Source: JBGMEA01 sp041447245 (lineage in GTDB: Bacteria; Bacillota; Clostridia; Eubacteriales; Anaerofustaceae). Taken from it: a stretch of 64,000 bases of DNA. The first letter of the stretch is position 1, and every line of letters begins with the position of its first letter. The stretch is taken from NCBI GenBank assembly GCA_041447245.1, contig JBGMEA010000022.1, positions 1 through 64,000 on the forward strand, read 5' to 3'. The notes beneath the pieces are model-generated. The model made no database searches. It saw only the letters and a list, made by a program, of their open reading frames with translations, and was not told where the DNA came from. The translations under genes and the position numbers were made by a program. This document shows, piece after piece, positions 41,432 to 50,517 of the stretch.

Positions 41432-42241
41432 TCACCATAATAAAGGTAAATACCTGGTCGCATACAAAAGTCCCATACAAACGAATACAATCGCATATGC
41501 AGAACCGTCAATGCGCTGATACTTCAATTCTTTCAATCTTGTTCGGTTCTCACCGCCCTGGTAGCATCTCGCTTCCATTGCCATCGCCAGTTCATTTGCT
41601 CGTTGGAACGCGCTGACAAACAACGGAACAAGAATCGGAATCAGGCTCTTTGCACGGCTGATGAAATTCCCGCTTTCAAAATCGGCGCCTCTGGATTTCT
41701 GTGCTTTCATAATGCGATCGGTTTCGTCCGCAAGAGTCGGAATAAAACGAAGCGCGATGCTCATCATCATGCTCAGTTCATGCGACACTCTTCTGACGAG
41801 CGGAATATGTTTCATCAAAGTTTCCATTCCGTCGGAAAGAGCGATGGTCGATGTGCACAATGTCATAATGGAAGTTCCCGCAACGAGCAAAACGAGACGA
41901 AAGCCCATATTGACCGCATTTTGCAGTCCTGCATCCGTCAGTTTGAATATCCACCATTGCCAAATCACATTTCCGGGTGTCCAGAACATATTGATGACAA
42001 CCGTCAGCGCGATAATAAAGATCAGAGGTTTGAGCCCTCTCACCACATATCCCGGGGGTATTTTCGAAACGGCAGTCACAACGGCGACCAAAACTGCGGC
42101 AAACAAATATCCCCAAATATTATTCACAATAAAAAGAAATATGATAAACAACAGCGTCGTGTTAATCTTTGTTCGAGGGTCAAGCCGATGGATCACGGAA
42201 TCCGTCGGGTAATACTGACCGATTGTAATGTCTTTGATCAT
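41432..42241 (-). CDS. ecfT: ECF transporter transmembrane protein EcfT
   Basis: A 269-residue membrane protein with about six helices, the shared scaffold of the energy-coupling factor for vitamin uptake. The two coupling-helix motifs are visible: MKAQKSRGADFESGN and MAMEARCYQGGENR. It joins EcfA1 and EcfA2 to swappable substrate-binding S components, none of which is in the window. Five bases after ecfA2. Confidence 0.95.
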   Translation of the reverse strand: MIKDITIGQYYPTDSVIHRLDPRTKINTTLLFIIFLFIVNNIWGYLFAAVLVAVVTAVSKIPPGYVVRGLKPLIFIIALTVVINMFWTPGNVIWQWWIFKLTDAGLQNAVNMGFRLVLLVAGTSIMTLCTSTIALSDGMETLMKHIPLVRRVSHELSMMMSIALRFIPTLADETDRIMKAQKSRGADFESGNFISRAKSLIPILVPLFVSAFQRANELAMAMEARCYQGGENRTRLKELKYQRIDGSAYAIVFVCMGLLYATRYLPLLW

Positions 42242-42246
42242 AATCG

Positions 42247-43101
42247 TTACCCTTTTCGGAAGGTTCGCAGTATTTCGTCCGCGGCGCCCTGCGTCGTATA
42301 GGGCGACGTATCGATCTGCACACCTTTTTCCTTAAGCAGTTCCAAAACTTTTTTCCCTTGGGGCACGGAAAGTCCCATACTTTCCATAAACTTGTAATCG
42401 GCAAATACATTGCGGGGTGTATCGTACATCACAAGACGCCCCTCACTGAATACCATCACCCGATCGGCATATTCCGCCACATCATCCATATTGTGGGAAA
42501 CCAGAAGGATACAGATCCCGACCTCACTGTTGAGACGTTTGATACTGCTGAGAATCTCTTCCCGCCCCATCGGATCGAGTCCGCTTGCAGGTTCATCCAA
42601 AATAAGAATCTTCGGTTTCATCGCAAGGACTCCTGCGATTGCAACACGACGTTTTTGGCCACCGGATAAATCAAACGGGGATTCGTCTTTGATTGTTTCG
42701 TAATCGAGTCCCACCAGTTCAATGCTCTCTCTGACAGTCTGCTCGATTTCTTCTTCCGAAAATCCGAGATTTTTCGGCCCGAATGATACATCTTTATAGA
42801 CAGTTTCTTCAAAAAGCTGATATTCGGGATATTGAAATACGATGCCTACCCGTTTGCAGATTTCTTTCATCGACACTTTTTTATCCGTCACATCGATTCC
42901 ATTGACTACAACCGTGCCGCTTGTGGGCAGCAACAAACGATTCAAATGCTGAATCAGCGTCGATTTTCCGCTGCCTGTATGTCCTATGATCCCGACAAAT
43001 TCATGTGCGCCGACATCAAAACTGACATCTTTTAACGCTTCAAAGCGAAAAACCGTGCCTTCGGCATATACATGAGACAAATCTTTTACTGTAACCGACA
43101 T
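42247..43101 (-). CDS. ecfA2: ECF transporter ATP-binding protein EcfA2
   Basis: A 284-residue ATPase. Walker A GHTGSGKSTLIQHLN, signature LSGGQKRRVAIAG, Walker B ILILDEPASGLD and SHNMDD are intact, and the C-terminal part has the FMESMGLSVPQG segment of EcfA2. It overlaps the end of ecfA1 by 16 bases. Confidence 0.95.
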   Translation of the reverse strand: MSVTVKDLSHVYAEGTVFRFEALKDVSFDVGAHEFVGIIGHTGSGKSTLIQHLNRLLLPTSGTVVVNGIDVTDKKVSMKEICKRVGIVFQYPEYQLFEETVYKDVSFGPKNLGFSEEEIEQTVRESIELVGLDYETIKDESPFDLSGGQKRRVAIAGVLAMKPKILILDEPASGLDPMGREEILSSIKRLNSEVGICILLVSHNMDDVAEYADRVMVFSEGRLVMYDTPRNVFADYKFMESMGLSVPQGKKVLELLKEKGVQIDTSPYTTQGAADEILRTFRKG

Positions 43102-43925
43102 AGTTCATTCACCAGTTCTTCCGCAGTCAAAATGCCTTCTTTCAGCGAAAGCCCGCCCTTTCGGAGTCCGTCTGCCAATTCCACAATTTCGGGCACATTC
43201 AGTCTCAGAGTTTTCAGCTGATCCGTATCGGAAAAGATTTCTCTCGGAGAACCTTCCATCACAGCATTGCCTTTTTCCATGATCACAATGCGATCCGCAT
43301 TGACCAGTTCTTCCATATAATGCGTAATAAAAATAATTGTCACACCATCCTGTTTGTTCAGGCGCAGCATAGTTTCCATCACTTCGTTTCGTCCGACAGG
43401 ATCCAGCATCGCGGTTGATTCGTCAAAAATAATGCAGTTCGGACGCATAGCCAATACGCCTGCTATTGCGATACGCTGTTTCTGTCCGCCTGACAGCTGA
43501 TGAGGTTTTTTATCTTTAAATTCGTACATGCCGACCGTTTTAAGGCTTTCATCGACAAGACGTCTGATTTCACTGGGTTCAATTCCGAGGTTTTCCGCCC
43601 CGAACGCGACATCTTCTTCCACAATCGTGGCCACCATCTGATTGTCCGGATTTTGGAATACCATTCCGACATTCCGCCTGATTTCAATGATGGAGGATTC
43701 ATCTTTTGTGTTCATCCCGAGCACCCGCACCTCCCCTTCATTCGGAAGCAGCAACCCGTTCAGAAGCTTTGCCAATGTCGATTTCCCGGATCCGTTATGT
43801 CCGATAATCCCAAGGAATTCGCCTTTGCGCACGTTCAGAGACAATCCGTCCAATGCCTTCTTGTTCGGCTCGTTTTCTTCGTCATACAGATAGCTGACGT
43901 TCTCGAGCTCGATAATATTTTCCAA
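43086..43925 (-). CDS. ecfA1: ECF transporter ATP-binding protein EcfA1
   Basis: A 279-residue ATPase with Walker A GHNGSGKSTLAKLLN, signature LSGGQKQRIAIAG and Walker B CIIFDESTAMLD, where Glu-Ser follows the Asp as usual for EcfA1. The start is TTG at 43925, with GAGGT seven bases upstream and MENIIELENVSYLY as the first residues. A TTG seventeen codons earlier lies inside the rplQ terminator hairpin and is rejected. Confidence 0.93.
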   Translation of the reverse strand: MENIIELENVSYLYDEENEPNKKALDGLSLNVRKGEFLGIIGHNGSGKSTLAKLLNGLLLPNEGEVRVLGMNTKDESSIIEIRRNVGMVFQNPDNQMVATIVEEDVAFGAENLGIEPSEIRRLVDESLKTVGMYEFKDKKPHQLSGGQKQRIAIAGVLAMRPNCIIFDESTAMLDPVGRNEVMETMLRLNKQDGVTIIFITHYMEELVNADRIVIMEKGNAVMEGSPREIFSDTDQLKTLRLNVPEIVELADGLRKGGLSLKEGILTAEELVNELCRLQ

Positions 43926-43955
43926 TCCGATTACCTCATATAAGGTGTAATGGTG

Positions 43956-43984
43956 AAAAGGAACAGTTTGTTTCAACTGTCCCT
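43956..43984 (-). terminator. Terminator after rplQ
   Basis: Minus strand gggacagtt / aactgttcc with a GU pair and a five- to six-base loop, then TTTTC. It separates the alpha operon from ecfA1, perhaps only partly. Confidence 0.65.
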
Positions 43985-44058
43985 TTGTGTATGTGCAATC
44001 CTATATTGCCGCATTCGGCATGCGGCTGCTTTTCAGTTGATGCAAATTCGTTCTTGTT

Positions 44059-44403
44059 TTATTCGACGAGTTCCAGAATCGCCGTTTCCGCACCGTCGCC
44101 CTTACGCGCGCCGAGCTTGAGAATTCTGGTATAGCCGCCGTCTCTGTTTTCATATTTGGGAGCGATTTCCGCAAACAGATTATGAACCACTTCCGGTTCA
44201 TAGATATATGCCAAAGCCTGTCTTCTGGAATGCAGATCGCCTTTCTTGCCCAACGTGATCATTTTGTCTACAATTTTGCCCGCTTCTTTTGCACGGAAGA
44301 GCGTCGTGTTGACTTTGCCGTGTTTGAGGACTTCCGTTACGATGCCTCGGAGAAGCGCTTTTCTCTGATCCGTGGGTCTGCCTAATTTTCTGTATCCGGC
44401 CAT
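44059..44403 (-). CDS. rplQ: Ribosomal protein bL17
   Basis: A 114-residue large-subunit protein, lining the tunnel exit. It has GYRKLGRPTDQRKALLRGI, GKIVDKMITLGKKGD and the closing GGYTRILKLGARKGDGAE. Last of the alpha operon, 96 bases after rpoA, with AGGAGGG before the ATG. Confidence 0.98.
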   Translation of the reverse strand: MAGYRKLGRPTDQRKALLRGIVTEVLKHGKVNTTLFRAKEAGKIVDKMITLGKKGDLHSRRQALAYIYEPEVVHNLFAEIAPKYENRDGGYTRILKLGARKGDGAETAILELVE

Positions 44404-44499
44404 TGAAATAACCCTCCTGGTTGATTACCGCATAAGACGGTGATAAGTCTGTAATGATGATTCCCACACTTGGCGGAATTGTTTCTCCGCCCTTGTGGT

Positions 44500-45447
44500 T
44501 TATTCGTCGCTCTGTCTTAAAGACAGTCCGATTTCGCCCAATCGTTTTTTGATTTCGTTAAGCGATTTTTTCCCGAGATTCCGAACCTTTGCCATGTCTT
44601 CTTCACTCTTGGAGATCAGCTGTTCCACAGTGTGGATATCGGCTCGTCTCAAGCAGTTGCTTGATCTGACGGAAAGTTCCAGTTCTTCGATGGACATTTC
44701 AAGAACTTTTTCTTTTTCGTTTTCTTCCCGTTCGACCATCAGAGACATATTATGCAGATTTTCGTTCAGATCAATAAACAGCTGGAAATGATCATTGAGC
44801 ACCTTGGATGCCAATGATACGGACTCTTCGGGAGAAATTGTGCCGTTTGTCCATACTTCAAGTGTCAATTTATCGTAATCGGTCACATTTCCGACACGCG
44901 TATTTTCTACGGTGAAATTCACTTTGCGAACCGGCGAGAAGATAGAATCGATCGGAATTGTGCCGATCGGCATATCTTCTTTTTTATTCTTCTCCGATGA
45001 CGTATATCCGCGTCCCGTCTCCACGACCATCGTCATGTTCAGTTCCGCACCTTTCATCAGGAGCGCAATATGCGCATCCGGATTCAGCACTTCTACGTCC
45101 GCATCGGCAACGATATCCGCCGCGGTTACTTCCTTTTCGCCCTGCGCTTGGATGTACACTGTTTTGGGACCGTCATCATAAACCTTAAATACAACTTTTT
45201 TCAGATTCATGATGATTTCCAAAACGTCTTCCGCGACGCCTTCTATCGTAGAAAATTCATGCAGCACGCCATCGATCTTAACACTTGTGATTGCAGAACC
45301 GGGAAGGGACGAAAGCATAATTCTTCGCAAAGAATTGCCCAGCGTTGTCGCATAACCGCGTTCGAGCGGTTCCACGACGAATTTGCCGTATGTCCTGTCG
45401 GGAGTAACCTCGGTTATGTCTATATTCGGTTTTTGAAATTCTAACAT
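44500..45447 (-). CDS. rpoA: RNA polymerase alpha subunit
   Basis: A 315-residue subunit. The N-terminal dimerisation domain has FVVEPLERGYATTLGNSLRR and SSLPGSAITSVKIDGVLHEF; the C-terminal domain (about 245-310: LRRADIHTVEQLISKSEEDM, LGKKSLNEIKKRL) binds UP elements and activators. Full length. Between rpsD and rplQ, its normal place. Confidence 0.98.
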   Translation of the reverse strand: MLEFQKPNIDITEVTPDRTYGKFVVEPLERGYATTLGNSLRRIMLSSLPGSAITSVKIDGVLHEFSTIEGVAEDVLEIIMNLKKVVFKVYDDGPKTVYIQAQGEKEVTAADIVADADVEVLNPDAHIALLMKGAELNMTMVVETGRGYTSSEKNKKEDMPIGTIPIDSIFSPVRKVNFTVENTRVGNVTDYDKLTLEVWTNGTISPEESVSLASKVLNDHFQLFIDLNENLHNMSLMVEREENEKEKVLEMSIEELELSVRSSNCLRRADIHTVEQLISKSEEDMAKVRNLGKKSLNEIKKRLGEIGLSLRQSDE

Positions 45448-45498
45448 TTAACCCCTCCATATATTACATAATAACCGCGACCGAAAAAATGGAGAAAC

Positions 45499-46125
45499 TT
45501 ATTTGGAATACAATTCGACAATTAAGTGGTCCTCAATCGGAATTTCTATATTTGCTTTGGTCGGCGCGGAAAGAACCGTTCCTACCATCTTCTCGAAATC
45601 GACCGAGAGAAATTCCGGGACGACTTTACTGGAATTGGTTTCGATGATTTCGACAAATTTCGGAGATTGTTTCGAACCGTCTTTTACCTTGATCACCTGA
45701 CCGGGTTTTACCTGATAGGAAGGAATATTGACCTTTTTGTCATCAACCGAAAAATGATTGTGCAACACAAGCTGTCTTGCTTCTTTTCGGGAATCCGCAA
45801 AGCCCATTCTGTATACAATATTGTCCAGACGCGATTCCAAGATCGTAATCAGATTTTCACCCGGAGCACCCGGTTTGCGTTCCGCAATATCGAAATAGTG
45901 TCTGAACTGTTTTTCCAAAACGCCGTAAATGCGTTTTACTTTTTGTTTTTCTCTTAACTGAATGCCGTATTCGCTCATTTTCCCGCCCTTTTTCCCGTGT
46001 TGTCCGGGAGCGCTTTGTCTGCGGGTGAGAGCACATTTATCGGAATAGCATCGTGCACCTTTGAGGTAAAGCTTTTCCTTTTCTCTGCGGCACAATCTGC
46101 AAGATGCGTCGGTATATCTCGCCAT
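45499..46125 (-). CDS. rpsD: Ribosomal protein uS4
   Basis: A 208-residue primary 16S rRNA binder. It opens with ASCRLCRREKEKLYLKG and RCYSDKCALTRR, giving a four-Cys zinc site; the S4 RNA-binding domain includes RLDNIVYRMGFADSRKEAR. It is in the alpha operon, as in many Firmicutes but unlike Bacillus. In the 99-base gap before it there is a hairpin TTCTGCC / GGCAGAA. Confidence 0.98.
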   Translation of the reverse strand: MARYTDASCRLCRREKEKLYLKGARCYSDKCALTRRQSAPGQHGKKGGKMSEYGIQLREKQKVKRIYGVLEKQFRHYFDIAERKPGAPGENLITILESRLDNIVYRMGFADSRKEARQLVLHNHFSVDDKKVNIPSYQVKPGQVIKVKDGSKQSPKFVEIIETNSSKVVPEFLSVDFEKMVGTVLSAPTKANIEIPIEDHLIVELYSK

Positions 46126-46224
46126 GTACTTGTTGTACCTCCGTTACTTTCATTCGTTTTTCTTTGCATGCTCTGCATGCGAAACGGGTCGTGAAACTTC
46201 TGCCTGTCAAAGGCAGAAATTCCG

Positions 46225-46620
46225 TCAGACTCTTCTGCGTTTCGGCGGTCTGCATCCGTTGTGCGGAATGGGTGTCACATCTTTGATGGAAATGACTTCC
46301 AATCCTGCCGCCTGCAATGCTCTGATTGCAGCTTCACGTCCGGAACCCGGACCTTTAACAAATACATCCACAGTTTTCAAACCGTGTTCCATTGCCCGTT
46401 TTGCAGCTTCCGTCGCAGCAGTCTGAGCAGCGAAGGGTGTGCTTTTTCTGGAGCCTTTGAACCCGAGTTCTCCGGCACTGGACCATGCAAGCACATTGCC
46501 CGCGACATCGGACAAAGTCACAATTGTATTGTTAAAGGACGAGCGGATATGTGCCTGTCCTTTTTCTATATTCTTTTTGACTTTTTTCTTTCTTGTTCGA
46601 ACTACTTTTTTCGCAGCCAA
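46225..46620 (-). CDS. rpsK: Ribosomal protein uS11
   Basis: A 131-residue platform protein. It has AHIRSSFNNTIVTLSDVAGN, SSAGELGFKGSRKSTPFAAQ and the C-terminal VTPIPHNGCRPPKRRRV. It follows rpsM by 28 bases. Slightly extended, basic N-terminus. Confidence 0.98.
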   Translation of the reverse strand: MAAKKVVRTRKKKVKKNIEKGQAHIRSSFNNTIVTLSDVAGNVLAWSSAGELGFKGSRKSTPFAAQTAATEAAKRAMEHGLKTVDVFVKGPGSGREAAIRALQAAGLEVISIKDVTPIPHNGCRPPKRRRV

Positions 46621-46648
46621 ATTTAATCCTCCTTAGTCTGTGATCAAT

Positions 46649-47020
46649 CTATTTCTTTGATTTTTTGCCCACAGTCTTTTTGGGACCCTTGCGGGTTCTT
46701 GCATTGGTCTTTGTTTTCTGTCCGCGTACGGGAAGACCTTTTCTGTGTCTTAAGCCTCTGTAGCAGCCGATTTCCATCAATCGCTTGATATCAAGAGAAA
46801 CTTCACGCTTCAGATCGCCTTCCACAGTGTAAGAATTGTCAATAATCGAACGCAATTGGTTGATTTCGGTTTCAGTCAAATCTTTGACGCGGGTATCGGG
46901 ATTGACACCGGCTTCGGCAAGGATTCTGTTGGATAGGACTCTGCCGATACCGTAAATGTATGTCAAACCGATTTCAACGCGTTTATCTTTCGGGATATCT
47001 ACGCCGGCAATTCTCGCCAT
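46649..47020 (-). CDS. rpsM: Ribosomal protein uS13
   Basis: A 123-residue head protein that bridges the subunits and contacts P-site tRNA. It has ARIAGVDIPKDKRVEIGLT, YIYGIGRVLSNRILAEAG and RGLRHRKGLPVRGQKTK. The ATG at 47020 has ACGGAGGT eight bases upstream; the open frame further ahead (29 codons) has no matching family sequence. Confidence 0.98.
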   Translation of the reverse strand: MARIAGVDIPKDKRVEIGLTYIYGIGRVLSNRILAEAGVNPDTRVKDLTETEINQLRSIIDNSYTVEGDLKREVSLDIKRLMEIGCYRGLRHRKGLPVRGQKTKTNARTRKGPKKTVGKKSKK

Positions 47021-47115
47021 TGGTTTGTGCACCTCCGTTAATAATTCACTGATAGTTTCTGTATGCTTTTTTATTAATTTGTGCCGCTTCTTTATGCACA
47101 AGCACAAAACGGCCG

Positions 47116-47144
47116 TATATAATCATAGGAAAAGTTAGTGTCAC
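47116..47144 (-). promoter_or_regulatory. Possible internal promoter before rpsM
   Basis: In the 154-base gap between rpmJ and rpsM the minus strand has GTGACA, 17-base spacer, TATATA. It could give extra expression of rpsM-rpsK-rpsD-rpoA-rplQ. Confidence 0.4.
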
Positions 47145-47174
47145 ACACTCAGCCGCACCTTCCCTGTGTTTTCG

Positions 47175-47288
47175 TCAGCCTTGTCTCTGTTTATGCTTCG
47201 GGTTTTCGCAAATGACCATTACTTTGCCTTTGCGCTTGATGACTTTGCATTTTTCGCAAATCGGTTTCACGCTCGGTCGCACTTTCAT
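47175..47288 (-). CDS. rpmJ: Ribosomal protein bL36
   Basis: A 37-residue protein read directly from the minus strand; it is too short for a standard length cut-off. It opens [19 protein letters not shown] and has Cys11, Cys14, Cys27 and His32 as zinc ligands (CEKC, CENPKH). It is 16 bases after infA, with GGAGG before the ATG. Confidence 0.97.
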
Positions 47289-47304
47289 TTTCGTTTCCTC
47301 CCTG

Positions 47305-47532
47305 TTACTTATTTCCTTTATCTCGCCAAACGATCCGTCCTTTGGTCGGATCATAGGCGGAAAGCTCCATTACAACTTTGTCACCCGGTAAAATCTTGAT
47401 GTAATTCATTCGAAGCTTACCGGAAATATGTGCCATCACTTCGTAGCCGTTACTCAATTTCACTTTGAAAGTCGTATTCGGCAAAGCTTCGGTAACAATG
47501 CCTTCCACTTCGATATAATCGCTTTTACTCAA
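47305..47532 (-). CDS. infA: Translation initiation factor IF-1
   Basis: A 75-residue OB-fold protein that occupies the A site during initiation. It has [40 protein letters not shown] and [13 protein letters not shown]. The start MSKSDY differs a little from the usual MAKEDV. Its ATG overlaps the KOW-gene stop. Confidence 0.96.
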
Positions 47533-47828
47533 TGGATATCCCTCTCTTTTTTTGCGGTAATCTCCGGAAATTTTGACAGCACCCGTTTCACAAGTTCATC
47601 CGATACCGTTGCATGATTACGCAACGCTTCGGATATCTCCGGTGAAATGCTGTTGGTTTTTGCGATGTGCCTGATCTTTTTGAGTTTGGGTTTTTCGGTG
47701 CTTCTGGTTTTCCCGTCAGCCAAATATACAAATGCATCGCCTTCCAATCCGACCACCGCAAACCATTTGCCGCGGTCGCGGCCGGCCTTGGAGCGCACAA
47801 TCTGTCCTAACTGCAAATCCTCGTTCAA
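47529..47828 (-). CDS. KOW-domain RNA-binding protein
   Basis: A 99-residue protein found between map and infA in many Clostridia. The N-terminal KOW motif LGQIVRSKAGRDRGKWFAVV is like those of ribosomal proteins L14e/L24 and would bind RNA. The C-terminal half is basic and helical. It starts at TTG (47828) with GAGGT seven bases upstream, overlapping the end region of map; the longer frame runs inside map. It overlaps infA by four bases (ATGA). Confidence 0.85.
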   Translation of the reverse strand: MNEDLQLGQIVRSKAGRDRGKWFAVVGLEGDAFVYLADGKTRSTEKPKLKKIRHIAKTNSISPEISEALRNHATVSDELVKRVLSKFPEITAKKERDIH

Positions 47829-47839
47829 TTGAGACACCT

Positions 47840-48589
47840 CTACAACGCGGTCAGAATTCTCGGAGCCCCGTCCGTGATTGCAACGGTATGTTCGTAATGA
47901 GCGGAGAGTGACCCGTCTGCCGTTTTCACTGTCCACTGATCTTTCATTACTTTTGTTCGAAATGTGCCGATATTGATCATCGGTTCGATGGCGATCGTCA
48001 TACCTTTCTGAAGCCGAACCCCTTTGCCGGGTTCTCCGTAATTGGGTACGCTCGGTTCTTCATGCATTTTCCGTCCGATACCGTGTCCGACATATTCCCG
48101 AACAACCCCGTATCCGGCATTTTCGGCAACTGTCTGTATCGCATGGGATACATCGTATAATCGATTCCCCAATCGGCATAGTTCCAAACCTGCATAAAAC
48201 GACTTGCGTGTAATATCGATCAGTTTCGTTGCCTGTTCGGAAACAGTACCGACAGGAAACGTATTGGCCATATCACCGACAAAGCCCTGATAAACCGCAC
48301 CGATATCGATGCTGACAATATCGCCTTCTTGCAAAAAGCGCTTCCCGGAAGGAATTCCGTGTACAATTTCATCATTGATCGATGCGCAGATACTTTTCGG
48401 ATATCCTTGATAATGCAGAAATGCTGGTACAGCCTGATAAGAGACGATCACGCTTCTCGCAATTTCATCGAGCTCAAGCGTCGTCACTCCGGGTTTCACC
48501 GCTTTTTCGACCGCCTCCAAAGCTTTTGCGGTAATTCTTCCCGCTTCTGCCATTGTCTCGATTTCACTGTCCGATTTAATTGTGATCAT
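47840..48589 (-). CDS. map: Methionine aminopeptidase type I
   Basis: A 249-residue enzyme that removes the initiator Met. The two-metal site is made by Asp and His residues in SIDIGAVYQGFVGDMANTF and YVGHGIGRKMHEEPSVPNYG, with the last Glu in YEHTVAIT-containing sequence. No N-terminal zinc extension. Five bases after adk. Confidence 0.97.
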   Translation of the reverse strand: MITIKSDSEIETMAEAGRITAKALEAVEKAVKPGVTTLELDEIARSVIVSYQAVPAFLHYQGYPKSICASINDEIVHGIPSGKRFLQEGDIVSIDIGAVYQGFVGDMANTFPVGTVSEQATKLIDITRKSFYAGLELCRLGNRLYDVSHAIQTVAENAGYGVVREYVGHGIGRKMHEEPSVPNYGEPGKGVRLQKGMTIAIEPMINIGTFRTKVMKDQWTVKTADGSLSAHYEHTVAITDGAPRILTAL

Positions 48590-48594
48590 TTCTC

Positions 48595-49245
48595 CTACCT
48601 GAATTCATTCAAAATTGCTGTAACCTCTTTTGTCACTTCACTCATGTCTTTCTGCCCGTCTACTTCGCGCATAATTCCTTTTGCCGCGTAATACGCAATC
48701 AAAGGCTGCGTTTTCTGGTCATATTCTTCCAATCGTTTTGTAACGGTTTCAGCCTTATCGTCATCTCTCTGATACAGAGGACCTCCGCATTTATCGCAGA
48801 TTCCCTCTACTTTCGGAGGAAGATTGACAATGTGGTATGTCGCGCCGCAGTTTTTGCAGACGCGTCTTCCGACAATTCGTTCCACCAAAACGGAGTAATC
48901 GGTTGTGATGCTCAGTGCGCAGTCCAGTTTTTCGCCGCTTTCGCTCAGCACCTGATCCAATGCTTCCGCCTGAGGAATGGTTCTTGGAAATCCGTCAAGC
49001 ATATAGCCTTTTTTGCAGTCGTCCTGTTCCAGGCGATCTTTCACCATTGCCACGGTCAGGTCATCGGGAACCAGAAGTCCTTTGTCCATATATTCTTTGG
49101 CCTTCATTCCGAGCGGGGTATTTTCTTTCAGATTTTTTCTGAAAATATCCCCCGTCGAGATGTGAACCAATCCGAAATTTTCAACGATTTTCTCGGCCTG
49201 GGTGCCTTTACCTGCGCCCGGAGGTCCCAATAATATAATCTTCAC
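48595..49245 (-). CDS. adk: Adenylate kinase
   Basis: A 216-residue long-form enzyme converting ATP + AMP to two ADP. Walker A LLGPPGAGKGTQAEKI, DGFPRTIPQAEALD, and a zinc lid with CKNCGATYH and CDKCGGPL (four Cys), as in Gram-positive enzymes. Follows secY by 14 bases. Confidence 0.98.
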   Translation of the reverse strand: MKIILLGPPGAGKGTQAEKIVENFGLVHISTGDIFRKNLKENTPLGMKAKEYMDKGLLVPDDLTVAMVKDRLEQDDCKKGYMLDGFPRTIPQAEALDQVLSESGEKLDCALSITTDYSVLVERIVGRRVCKNCGATYHIVNLPPKVEGICDKCGGPLYQRDDDKAETVTKRLEEYDQKTQPLIAYYAAKGIMREVDGQKDMSEVTKEVTAILNEFR

Positions 49246-49259
49246 GATTTTGCTCTCCG

Positions 49260-50516
49260 TTATTTCAAGAATCCTTTATAATTTCTCATAATCATCTGCT
49301 GTTCCAACTGTTTGACCGTTTCGAGTGCGACCCCGACCACGATCAGAATGCTGGTTCCGCCGAACTGCAAACTTATATCGAGCACGTTCCCCGCGATAAT
49401 CGGGAGAATTGCAACAGCCGAAAGGAAAAGTCCTCCGCTGAATGTAAGTCTGTTCAGTATTTTCTGCAGATATTGCACTGTTGGTTTACCCGGACGGATA
49501 CCGGGGATGAACCCACCGTATTGCTGCAGGTTATCCGCAACATCGACCGGATTGAACGTTACCAAAGTATAAAAGAATGAAAATGCTATGATCAAAAGCA
49601 GGTACACAACGGTTGCTACTGTCGTTCCCCATTGCAGATGATTGGAAATCCAAACCATCCAATTCACATTGGGAAAATAAGAAGCCAGCGTGGAGGGAAA
49701 CATCGTCAATACCGATGCAAAAATGATCGGGATTACTCCGGATTGGTTTACTTTCATCGGCAAATGTGTATTCTTGCCTCCGTATACCTTTCTTCCCACA
49801 ACCCGCTTTGCATATTGCACCGGAATTTTTCGGGTACCTTCCTGTACTTCGATAATCCCCATAATGGCAAGCAGGGAAAAAGCGATAATCACAACGATCA
49901 TATAACTCGGGAAGTTGCCTGCGCTGATCCCGTCGCCGATTGTCGAAATCGTGCTCGGGATCTTGGACACGATGCTGATAAAGATGATCAGCGAAACACC
50001 GTTCCCGATTCCTTTTTCCGTAATGCTTTCACCCATCCAAATCAACAGTGTGGTGCCGGCCGTGATCACCGTGGTTACCAAAGTAATGATATACCATGAG
50101 TTGTTGGTCAGGAAGCTGTTCAGCGAAAGGACAAGTCCCAGCGCCTGAATGATTGAAAGAACCACAGCAAAATATCTGGTATACTGCGCAATTTTCTTTC
50201 TGCCTCCCTCCCCTTGTTTCTGAAGCCTTTCAAGAGCAGGAATTGCGATTGTCAAAAGATTCATGATGATGGACGCATTGATGTACGGGGTGATGGACAT
50301 TGCAAAAATTGTAAAATTTTTCAGGTTCCCACCCGAAATGACATCCATGAGACCGAGCACACTGTTGGAGCTGATATACTGCGCCAGTACACTCTGATCG
50401 ACAAACGGGACGATAATAAACGAACCGAGTCGATAAATCATCAGCATGACAAGAGTATAAAGAATTCTTCTTCTTAAGTCCGGTATCTTCCATGCATTCT
50501 TGATAGTTTCAATCAT
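49260..50516 (-). CDS. secY: Protein translocase subunit SecY
   Basis: A 418-residue ten-helix membrane channel for protein export. Recognisable parts are GLMDVISGGNLKNFTIFAMS, TPYINASIIMNLL (plug area), GVIPIIFASVLTMFPS and FVTFNPVDVADNLQQYGGFIPGIRPGK-like sequence of the cytosolic loop. The ATG at 50516 is one base after the rplO stop with GAGGAAG upstream; the longer frame runs into rplO. Confidence 0.98.
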   Translation of the reverse strand: MIETIKNAWKIPDLRRRILYTLVMLMIYRLGSFIIVPFVDQSVLAQYISSNSVLGLMDVISGGNLKNFTIFAMSITPYINASIIMNLLTIAIPALERLQKQGEGGRKKIAQYTRYFAVVLSIIQALGLVLSLNSFLTNNSWYIITLVTTVITAGTTLLIWMGESITEKGIGNGVSLIIFISIVSKIPSTISTIGDGISAGNFPSYMIVVIIAFSLLAIMGIIEVQEGTRKIPVQYAKRVVGRKVYGGKNTHLPMKVNQSGVIPIIFASVLTMFPSTLASYFPNVNWMVWISNHLQWGTTVATVVYLLLIIAFSFFYTLVTFNPVDVADNLQQYGGFIPGIRPGKPTVQYLQKILNRLTFSGGLFLSAVAILPIIAGNVLDISLQFGGTSILIVVGVALETVKQLEQQMIMRNYKGFLK

Positions 50517-50517
50517 T

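Noticed and set aside
43926..43976. Upstream TTG start for ecfA1
   Set aside because: It falls inside the terminator hairpin after rplQ and lacks a ribosome binding site; TTG at 43925 with GAGGT is better.
44474..44493. Hairpin ggcgga / tccgcc between rpoA and rplQ as a terminator
   Set aside because: No T run; rplQ has a good ribosome binding site and belongs to the same operon.
46197..46217. Hairpin TTCTGCC / GGCAGAA between rpsK and rpsD as a terminator
   Set aside because: No T run follows, and the alpha operon continues. It may be a processing or regulatory structure but cannot be called.
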